The translations under genes and the position numbers were made by a program. From Candidatus Rifleibacteriota bacterium (GTDB taxonomy: Bacteria > Riflebacteria > Ozemobacteria > Ozemobacterales > Ozemobacteraceae), in the NCBI GenBank assembly GCA_029560455.1, contig JAKQKW010000200.1:1-18736 (forward strand): DNA of 18,736 bases. The letters run 5' to 3'. The number at the start of each line of letters is the position of its first letter. Positions within the stretch are counted from its first letter, which is position 1. A model generated the notes under the pieces. The model saw only the letters and a program-made list of their open reading frames with translations. It did no database searches and was not told the origin of the DNA. Positions 1 through 6,788 of the stretch are shown one piece after another.

Positions 1-818
1 CTGGCAAAATCCTGCAGTTGATAACTGGAGCCGCGTTTCTGCATGTCGGCAATTGTCTGGAGGGCGTCATTGCCTCGATAAAAAGACTCTCCATTGTCTG
101 CTGCCATTCGCATAAGGGTTCTGGCCAGACGTGGCTGGTAATACAGCTGACCGGCGCGCAACGGGTAGCCATCAGGAGCCAGAAACGATATTGTCATCGG
201 GTCGTTTGTGTTCAGAAGCTTTTTTTCGACAACCTTTTCAAGGTAGGCGGTTGCTCTGAAACCTTTGATGCAAGCATACACAGCCGGAGCCATGACTTCC
301 TGCGTCGATTTCCTGCCATACAGACGCAGCATTTTTAAAAGCATTTCAGGAACCGTGGGCAGGCCAATAAAGCTTGCGGGACTGGTCTGTTTTTTATGGC
401 CCGGCCATCTGGTAGAACCGTCGAAAGCCGATACCCGGCCCGCTGGTGTGCAGATGAGGGCAAAGCCGTCGCCACCAATTCCGGAGTTCGAAAAATCAAC
501 AACTCCGAGCATAAATCCGGCTGCTACAGCTGCATCGACCGCATTGCCGCCTGTCTGCAGAATTTTTATCGCTGCCGCCGCCGCCAGCGGGTGCCCGCAG
601 CTGACCGCTCCACCACGGCCTGCTGCTGAAAACTGCCGGTCGTTTAATGGCTCAGATGCCCCTGCTGAAACGGTGAACAGTAGGATAAAGGCCAGCAGCA
701 GATAAAATTCGGTGGCGAATAATCGGTGAAAATTATTCGACGGCTTTCTGGAAAGTTTTATTTTGCTGAAGCGGGATTCGTTAATTAGAGCGCAGATAAT
801 CGATAAATGTCTGCTCAT
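1..818 (-). CDS. ggt: Gamma-glutamyltransferase-like protein, N-terminal part (cut by window edge)
   Basis: An open minus-strand frame of 272 codons runs off the left edge. It encodes the large-subunit start of a gamma-glutamyltransferase-type Ntn hydrolase, a family that transfers or hydrolyses gamma-glutamyl groups such as glutathione's, usually in the periplasm. Visible family features are GGNAVDAAVA at residues 90-99 and GIGGDGF at 113-119. A hydrophobic export segment lies at about 38-52 with a likely cleavage site after SAGA, preceded by an unusually long basic leader of about 37 residues. The ATG at 818 is the only ATG, GTG or TTG start ahead of that segment and has AGGAG 8 bases upstream. 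It overlaps the TGA of the upstream cyclase gene by 4 bases, so translation is probably coupled. The usual DGRETAP-like substrate-arginine region reads DGSTRWPG (133-140), so substrate specificity may differ. The autoprocessing threonine lies beyond the window, so activity cannot be judged. Confidence 0.82.
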   Translation of the reverse strand, partial: MSRHLSIICALINESRFSKIKLSRKPSNNFHRLFATEFYLLLAFILLFTVSAGASEPLNDRQFSAAGRGGAVSCGHPLAAAAAIKILQTGGNAVDAAVAAGFMLGVVDFSNSGIGGDGFALICTPAGRVSAFDGSTRWPGHKKQTSPASFIGLPTVPEMLLKMLRLYGRKSTQEVMAPAVYACIKGFRATAYLEKVVEKKLLNTNDPMTISFLAPDGYPLRAGQLYYQPRLARTLMRMAADNGESFYRGNDALQTIADMQKRGSSYQLQDFA

Positions 819-831
819 ACTGTCTGCTCCT
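815..831 (-). promoter_or_regulatory. Coupled stop/start and ribosome binding site for the transferase gene
   Basis: ATGA at 815-818 holds both the cyclase TGA and the transferase ATG. AGGAG at 827-831 lies 8 bases ahead of the start, inside the cyclase coding sequence. This arrangement supports translation of the transferase from the cyclase message. Confidence 0.75.
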
Positions 832-3661
832 GTCTGATGACCTCAAAGGCCTCAATCGTCTGGGTTTTACCTTTAACCGAACTTATCGGGAGTTTCCTCG
901 CCGCGAAGCCATCGGGCAGATAATCTGTCATCTGGCCCGAAATAACTATGCCGCCCCGCAGCTTTATCGCCTCATACGCAAGTCTGGCAGCCAGATTAAC
1001 CGGATCGCCAACGACAGTGCGTGACAGTCTGGCCTTTTCTGCTCCCATAATTCCGGCAACGGTCATGCCGGTATTGATTCCGACCGCTACCTGCATTCCG
1101 GTCGTCGAAGCCACCTGGTCGGCGATCATGACTGCCGCCTGAATTGCCCGCAATGGGCACGAACCGGCATTGTCACCACGGTGCTCAAAGACGATCATGG
1201 CTTTGTCTTCGATCATTTTATCAATTTCGCCACCGAAATGTCCTGTGGCTTCATCTGATGCCTGAAGCAGTTTTTGCAGGAGGCCGAAGGTTTCTTCGGC
1301 GGTGTGCTTTGCCTGAAAATCGTTAAAGTCACAGATTGCAGCGAAAAGAATCGTTGCTGCGGTCGTATCAGCCTTTTCTGCCAGTGAACTGCTGTTTGCA
1401 TCTTCAACCTCGCGCCGTACTGAATCGGTGACGAAACTTTTCAGCAGCTCACCTTCCTCAAGACCGCTTGCCATGTTGTTGAACGCTTTGCCGAGCGCCG
1501 CGAATTCATCAGGATGGTCTTCGTGAATGCGGACTTTGAAACTTCCCATGAAGATTTCACGGGTTGCAGCTGTCAGCTCGCGCAGAGGCCAGACAAAATA
1601 CAGTGCCCCTGCAAAAGCGAGAAATCCGCCAAAAAGAATCATAACCAGAATAAAAATTTTAACTCTGGCTTCCATCAGCTGCCTGAAAGCTTCAAAACTG
1701 CTCATCGTTTCGCTGCCGGCCATAATAAAATTACCGAAAGTGCCCGGAATTGCGGAATAGATAGTTGTGGCTTCAGCCGTTTCTGCGATGCTTGAGGCCC
1801 TGGCTCTGGCAATATGGGCGATCTCGCCCGTTCTGAGCAGCTCAGGGTGACTCTCAGCTATTTCATGCACATGATATTTAACGCTTAATGTGGCGTGCTC
1901 ATCGCCGTGCAAAACAATTCTCGGCGATCCCGGGTTGAGGGTTAGAAAATTCTGTGGCAGGTTTTGCGTTATATTTTCTCTTTCGATATACCAGACAGCA
2001 TAAGCATGCGGACGATTACGCCAGTCGATAGGATTGGCAATCAGCTGTTCCTGACGATAGCTGGCGTTGACCTCGATTCTGATGCCGCTGTTGCGTCTGA
2101 AGTTGTAAAAGGCGTCGGCCCCGAAGATTTTCAAAAAAAAGTCCCGCGACATTTCCTGCTTTAGCTCGCTTTTCAGACCATTTTCCGAGTAATCCGGCAT
2201 CAGGCCGGAATATCCGGGGCGCCGTGACATGATTTCCAAAAATCTCTTTTTAAACATTTCTGCCACCATGTTGTCTGCGTTTGCCGGGGCAAACGTTTTG
2301 CCGGTGGGGTCTGCCTTGACACCGATGATCGTATTGTCATGTTTGCTTATCCAGATCGAGGAAAAGCGGTTACCGCCATAAATACGCCCAAGTTTGTTCA
2401 TAAAATTGATGGTGAAGGCTTCATCATCGCCACAATAGCTGCGGTTGGCAAATTTCTCGATGCGTTCAATCGAATTCAGGCCGCGTGCCAGGTTCAGTGT
2501 TTCGGCGCTTTCGTCAAATGCTGCCCGGTCAAGACTTTGCAGGTCCAGGTCGAGCTTGTCAATTCGGCGGTTTTTTTCGTTCGCATAACTTACTCTGAAA
2601 AATTCACCTGCGAGATAGGCAGACGCGAAAATTGGCTGAATAATCAGAAATAGAAAAACTCCCGGTATCATAAGCTTCAGGGAGATGTCGGGGCCGCGGC
2701 CGAGAATGATTTTTTCAGCTACAACCCTGAACAGGGCACATGCTGCAAGAGAAATTACTATCAGCCACAGAAGCCCCTGGCTCGGAAGTTTTATTTTTTC
2801 GTTCAATGCTGGCGATACAGAAAAGAAGAGGCATTTTTTTAACTCATTATATCGCGTGAGACTCATCTGATGCCCGCCGAGATTTATGTTCTGCGGCAGA
2901 CGCTGGAACCCTTTTAGAGCTTTTACGACGGAACTTTTTAAGTCATTCAATCCAGAAAAGTAATTGCTGAAGAAAAAATCGCCTGTTTCTGGGAAGTAGG
3001 CCCCGATACCGTGGTTTCTTGTTGGAAAACGTGCAAGTCGCCACTTTACGTTCTGTTGTAGCGAAAACCCGGATAAATCAGCGAGGGCGAGCATGTAGGA
3101 GTCTTCAAAAAGCTTCTCACCTGACAGAGACAGATTTTTATCCATTTCTCTGATTACCAGTTTGGTGTTTTTGTTAAGTACTATGTTGCTGAGAAAATTT
3201 TTATAGAATTGCAGGCTCGCGCGAGGCTGGAGTTTTGAATTTCCGGGGGACCCCATTATCAAATTCAGACCAATATCAGAACCGGCGTGTATATGCTCAA
3301 GGCGGTTGTCTGCACCAACAAGACAGAGATGAATTTCACACGGAAACCCGGCTTTTTCAATGATATCATTCAGATTTTTTTTCAGGGCAGAAATGAAATC
3401 AGGGTTACAGACCCGCTCTTTGAAAACTTTTTCGCTCATCATTCTGAAGTTTCTGCAGATTCTCGTCTGCTCTCTTATCAGATAGTAAGACTCGTCTGAA
3501 AGTGTTTCGATCTGGGTCATATCTGATCTGACGCTGTTGCTTCTGTTTGCGAGCAGTTCTTTGTGACGAAGTTCTACGGTTGAGCGCACGGCAAAATAAA
3601 CGCTCAAGGGCGGAAAGAGAAATACCAGGATTATGAGAAAAAGAATGACGGTTTTTTTCAC
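815..3661 (-). CDS. C2-type (substrate-binding) subunit of a membrane class III adenylyl cyclase, pair B
   Basis: A 948-residue membrane-bound class III cyclase homologue, predicted to supply the ATP-selecting half of a heterodimeric adenylyl cyclase. Predicted order: membrane helix 4-25, extracytoplasmic domain about 26-295, helices about 297-315 and 331-352 joined by a short basic loop, second extracytoplasmic domain about 355-665, helix about 668-691, HAMP about 691-734, cyclase domain about 765-940. Present are adenine-selecting Lys815, Thr882 at the second specificity position, Asn889 and Arg893 (in GDPVNLAAR), and the second metal aspartate Asp819. The first metal aspartate is Ala775 (LFAAI instead of LFSDI), so a homodimer should lack catalysis. 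The start is GTG, inside a GTGA overlap with the upstream gene's TGA, with AAGGAG at 3673-3678 located 11 bases upstream. The closest relative here is the protein at 6789-9701. A non-catalytic regulatory cyclase homologue is the main alternative. Confidence 0.9.
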   Translation of the reverse strand: MKKTVILFLIILVFLFPPLSVYFAVRSTVELRHKELLANRSNSVRSDMTQIETLSDESYYLIREQTRICRNFRMMSEKVFKERVCNPDFISALKKNLNDIIEKAGFPCEIHLCLVGADNRLEHIHAGSDIGLNLIMGSPGNSKLQPRASLQFYKNFLSNIVLNKNTKLVIREMDKNLSLSGEKLFEDSYMLALADLSGFSLQQNVKWRLARFPTRNHGIGAYFPETGDFFFSNYFSGLNDLKSSVVKALKGFQRLPQNINLGGHQMSLTRYNELKKCLFFSVSPALNEKIKLPSQGLLWLIVISLAACALFRVVAEKIILGRGPDISLKLMIPGVFLFLIIQPIFASAYLAGEFFRVSYANEKNRRIDKLDLDLQSLDRAAFDESAETLNLARGLNSIERIEKFANRSYCGDDEAFTINFMNKLGRIYGGNRFSSIWISKHDNTIIGVKADPTGKTFAPANADNMVAEMFKKRFLEIMSRRPGYSGLMPDYSENGLKSELKQEMSRDFFLKIFGADAFYNFRRNSGIRIEVNASYRQEQLIANPIDWRNRPHAYAVWYIERENITQNLPQNFLTLNPGSPRIVLHGDEHATLSVKYHVHEIAESHPELLRTGEIAHIARARASSIAETAEATTIYSAIPGTFGNFIMAGSETMSSFEAFRQLMEARVKIFILVMILFGGFLAFAGALYFVWPLRELTAATREIFMGSFKVRIHEDHPDEFAALGKAFNNMASGLEEGELLKSFVTDSVRREVEDANSSSLAEKADTTAATILFAAICDFNDFQAKHTAEETFGLLQKLLQASDEATGHFGGEIDKMIEDKAMIVFEHRGDNAGSCPLRAIQAAVMIADQVASTTGMQVAVGINTGMTVAGIMGAEKARLSRTVVGDPVNLAARLAYEAIKLRGGIVISGQMTDYLPDGFAARKLPISSVKGKTQTIEAFEVIRQEQTV

Positions 3662-6615
3662 AGGCTGTCGAGCTCCTTCAGCTCAAAGAGCCCGCCAGCA
3701 TGTCTCAGTAGTTCAATGTTAAGTCCAGAAACGGCATCTGCAACCGTGCCACTGAGCATTATTCTTGTCGTCAAACCCTTTTTGCTGGCAGCTTCGCAAT
3801 GTTCTGCACCACTTCTGGCTTTTCCGATAATAGAGAACTCTGATCTTATACCAGCTCGCAAAATGCCGGCCATGACCTGACCAGAATCAATCCCAATGCC
3901 TATTTCATATGTCGGTTCATTGGCCATAGCTCTTTGTTGCTGAATTTGTCTGTGAGCGATCATCATCATTGCAGCAGCTTTCAAGGCTTTCTGGCATGAA
4001 ATTTCTGGTTCGCCTGGAAAAAATGCGACAATGGCATCACCGATGAACTGTTCGACTCTGCCAGATTGCCTGTGAATGATTTCGACCATTTCACGAAGGT
4101 GGGTGTTGAGAAGTCCTGCAATAAATTCAGGTGCGTGATTCTCAGAAATGGTTGTGAAATTTCTGATGTCAGAGAAAAGCACTGTGCCTGAGATGGTCTG
4201 AGCGCTTGCCGTTTCATGACTTTCTCTGACTCCGGAATCGAAAGTAGTCGATACGAACTTGCCCAGGAGTTTTCTTTCTTTCAAACCCCTGATCATCTGG
4301 GTTGTAGCTTTGGCAAGTTCTCCAAGCTCATTTTTGAAGGGGTAATTGAATTCGCAGGTGTAGTCACCTGAAGCTATATTATTGAAAACCTGGTTCAGTT
4401 CGCCGGCAGGCTGAATGAGCAGTTTCGAAACTGCAGAGGCAAGAAGGTAGATTGTCGCAGCAAGCATGGCCACGATTATTGTCAGCAGAATCAAATCGAA
4501 TTCAGCCCTAGCCTTGACATCAGAGAGGTCGATGATTGCGCCGCCAAGATAATGTTTGCCTTTTTTCATCGGCTCATAGATAAAAATTGAGTTGTTATAG
4601 GTATGCTCGATGCGAAAATTATGATGCATGGAAGTTGCAAGAAACTGCAGAAAGTTTTTGCCGGTATCGCTTCTGTTTATGGGGCTCTCGGATTCCAGGC
4701 TGTTGAAACCCGAAGAAAGGTCGCGGCTATAGGAGAAAAACCGGGTGTCTTTTCCTGTATTGAGAACTTTCAGCTCCGATTTGATAATGTTCTTAACCGT
4801 TTCTGCAATGTTGATGGCAAATGCCAGGTAACAGCCAATCTGACCATTTCTGCCAAGCACTGTAGTAAAAAAAACATGCCTGGAAACCGTTCCGGCTTGA
4901 AAGCTGTTAACTCTTTCGAGCGACGATAGAAAAACGTCTTTGATTGAAGCATTGTCTTCGCCGCCGAGAGAATTGACGAGGGTGTTTTGCATTTTGTTCA
5001 GGTTGATCTTTGGAAATCCTGGATCTCTGGCGGTCAAGCTGTCGTTCAAGGCGCGGGCTGCGATTACATAATAGTCCAGATGATATCTGGCGAAGGGAAT
5101 GTCTGCGGGTGACGCAACATGAAAACGTTCTGGCTGACCAGGCTGAATGATAAGAACGTAATTGAGGAAAAAGCCGCGCCGGGCCAGGCTTTGCTCAAGC
5201 CTGGCAAAGCCTGATTTTTGCTTTGCAGGGTCGTCAGCGAGAAATGCGTTGTGATAAAAGGGATTTGACAACATTTCTTTGAGCAATATGCCGGCCAATC
5301 CGATACTTTCTTCTGATTTTTCATCGAGAATTTCTATCCGGGAATAAGCATCTTTAATCTTATGCTTTATTTCGGCTTCTTTAGATTGCTCGATCAGATT
5401 GAGCCCGAGATAGAAGAACAGCAGAACCGGCAGCATTCCGGTCATGAAAAAAAGCATTCTGAACGCCAGAGCCATCGAGAAGCCCTGGTGGCGCAGTCTT
5501 AAGAAAAAGACCGCTGACCAGAGGATAGAAAAAACACTTAGATCGCGCAGCAGGCCTTTGCCTGGCGGTGGCGGTTCTTTGTCTTTGAAAGAAACTGCAA
5601 TCAAAAAGTGCGTGTCGGGACTGATCATGTCGACGTAATGCAGCCAGCCATCGGCTGGTGATAATTGCCGTCGTGGAAAATCCTTATTGCCGAACACTTT
5701 TTTCAATGACATAAAGGCGGCTTTCTGTTGCTTTTCAAGGCCGTGGATTGCCGAATAGATGGGAGAAAAGACTGGTGTAACTTTTTCTGATTCAGGAAAA
5801 CAGACAAACACATTTCCTTTGTTGGTGTCATTCAGCTTTTCAGCGAGCCTTTTCAGACTGTTATGCGTGTCTTCAACGAAGTCGCCGGGCAGAAGGGCTA
5901 TTAACCCGCCGTTTTGACCGGTTTTACTACCGATTGCCTGCCAGTAAAGATAATGAGGGCTGCTTTCGAACTGAACGGGTGTTAAAACTCCGATACGCTG
6001 GGTTGCCAGATACTCAGGGGCGGAATTTTCGCCGAAAAGCCCCGAAATGAATTTTTCGTTGCGCCGCCCTGCCGCATCGTCTGAATGTTTTTCGTGCAGA
6101 CTGATCAGGGCTGCGAACGCCAGTTCCATGGCTTTGCGTTTTGAGCTTTCGAGGCCAGGCGCAATTGCCAGCCTGAAAACGTTGTTGTCGCGATTGAAAG
6201 CCCAGATTCGGCACTTATCATGCATTTGAGGGTGCATGTGCTTGCGCAGCAGTGAGGGTAGATGTTTTTCGATGCCAGTCTGTTCTGCTGAAGCTATGAC
6301 CGCTAATTCCTTGGTAACTTCTCTGACAGAACTCTCAAACTGAAGTGATGCAGAAAATCCGGCTCTTGTATGTATTGTAAGTATTTCTGCCTGTTTTTTT
6401 CGATCTTCATGCGCGGCGCGGCGTGTATGCTTCTGGTGATCGTAGAAGATCAGGTGGGCACCAACAATGTAAAGGCAGCCAAGAAACAGGGGAAATGCCC
6501 AGGCGAAGGCCGATCGAACCTTGCCGTAGGAAATCATGCGCCCTGCCCCCCGAATATGAATCTGCTGTGATTCTACTTCAGCGACTTGGTTTTTTCCAGC
6601 AGAGGTTGTTTTCAT
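3658..6615 (-). CDS. C1-type (metal-binding) subunit of a membrane class III adenylyl cyclase, pair B
   Basis: A 985-residue class III cyclase homologue predicted to supply the metal-binding half of the heterodimer. Predicted order: helix about 35-56, extracytoplasmic domain about 57-355, helices about 357-374 and 384-406, second extracytoplasmic domain about 407-704, helix about 706-729, HAMP about 734-778, cyclase domain about 805-980. Both metal aspartates are present: Asp816 (LFSDIRNF) and Asp860 (FIGDAIVAFF), 44 residues apart. The adenine-selecting lysine is Gln856, and the transition-state Asn and Arg are Ser935 and His939 in IIGKARSGAEH, so it cannot complete an active site alone. The start is uncertain. 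The ATG at 6615 gives the longest frame but has no evident Shine-Dalgarno. The ATG at 6537 (residue 27) follows a G-rich tract about 8 bases upstream and aligns better with the paralogue at 9698-12625. The gene is translationally coupled to the next one by GTGA. No clear promoter was found in the gap upstream. Confidence 0.9.
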   Translation of the reverse strand: MKTTSAGKNQVAEVESQQIHIRGAGRMISYGKVRSAFAWAFPLFLGCLYIVGAHLIFYDHQKHTRRAAHEDRKKQAEILTIHTRAGFSASLQFESSVREVTKELAVIASAEQTGIEKHLPSLLRKHMHPQMHDKCRIWAFNRDNNVFRLAIAPGLESSKRKAMELAFAALISLHEKHSDDAAGRRNEKFISGLFGENSAPEYLATQRIGVLTPVQFESSPHYLYWQAIGSKTGQNGGLIALLPGDFVEDTHNSLKRLAEKLNDTNKGNVFVCFPESEKVTPVFSPIYSAIHGLEKQQKAAFMSLKKVFGNKDFPRRQLSPADGWLHYVDMISPDTHFLIAVSFKDKEPPPPGKGLLRDLSVFSILWSAVFFLRLRHQGFSMALAFRMLFFMTGMLPVLLFFYLGLNLIEQSKEAEIKHKIKDAYSRIEILDEKSEESIGLAGILLKEMLSNPFYHNAFLADDPAKQKSGFARLEQSLARRGFFLNYVLIIQPGQPERFHVASPADIPFARYHLDYYVIAARALNDSLTARDPGFPKINLNKMQNTLVNSLGGEDNASIKDVFLSSLERVNSFQAGTVSRHVFFTTVLGRNGQIGCYLAFAINIAETVKNIIKSELKVLNTGKDTRFFSYSRDLSSGFNSLESESPINRSDTGKNFLQFLATSMHHNFRIEHTYNNSIFIYEPMKKGKHYLGGAIIDLSDVKARAEFDLILLTIIVAMLAATIYLLASAVSKLLIQPAGELNQVFNNIASGDYTCEFNYPFKNELGELAKATTQMIRGLKERKLLGKFVSTTFDSGVRESHETASAQTISGTVLFSDIRNFTTISENHAPEFIAGLLNTHLREMVEIIHRQSGRVEQFIGDAIVAFFPGEPEISCQKALKAAAMMMIAHRQIQQQRAMANEPTYEIGIGIDSGQVMAGILRAGIRSEFSIIGKARSGAEHCEAASKKGLTTRIMLSGTVADAVSGLNIELLRHAGGLFELKELDSL

Positions 6616-6788
6616 CAGAGCAATCGCACTAAGATGCCCGTATCCCTCATCAAGACAAGATTCCCGCCTCCGCGGGAATGACGCAGTTAATACTCGTCAT
6701 TCCGGGCGTAGACCCGGAATCCGGAAGTTTAAAGCGATCGCCCTGGTATTTTCACGCACAATGCATGCCGGGTAGAACGGCCTTCGCC
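6616..6788. other. 173-base gap between the two cyclase gene pairs
   Basis: Apart from the palindromic repeat I see no gene here, no convincing promoter for the downstream pair and no T-tailed terminator. The leftward genes may therefore be read as one transcript through the gap, with the hairpins acting on processing. This is inference. Confidence 0.5.
6659..6721. repeat. Double palindromic (REP/BIME-like) repeat
   Basis: Two hairpins face each other. The first (6659-6683) pairs ATTCCCGC with GCGGGAAT over a 4-base loop. The second (6695-6721) pairs ATTCCGGG with CCCGGAAT over a 6-base loop. The ends also pair with each other: GGAATGACG (6675-6683) is the inverse of CGTCATTCC (6695-6703) across an 11-base spacer. 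The CGTCATTCC...GGAATC form resembles dispersed intergenic palindromes in many bacterial genomes. It lies between the two cyclase pairs. No T-tract follows on either strand, so it is not a classical terminator, though it could trim or stabilise mRNA. Confidence 0.75.

Noticed and set aside
265..705. Plus-strand open frame of 146 codons
   Set aside because: Antisense to the gamma-glutamyltransferase-like coding sequence, which carries recognisable family motifs in this stretch.
3651..3661. A-run at the GTGA overlap as a programmed frameshift fusing the two cyclase genes
   Set aside because: The run comes after the upstream stop codon, so slippage there cannot bypass it; stop/start coupling explains the junction.
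6659..6721. Hairpins read as a rho-independent terminator
   Set aside because: Neither strand has a T-tract after either stem.
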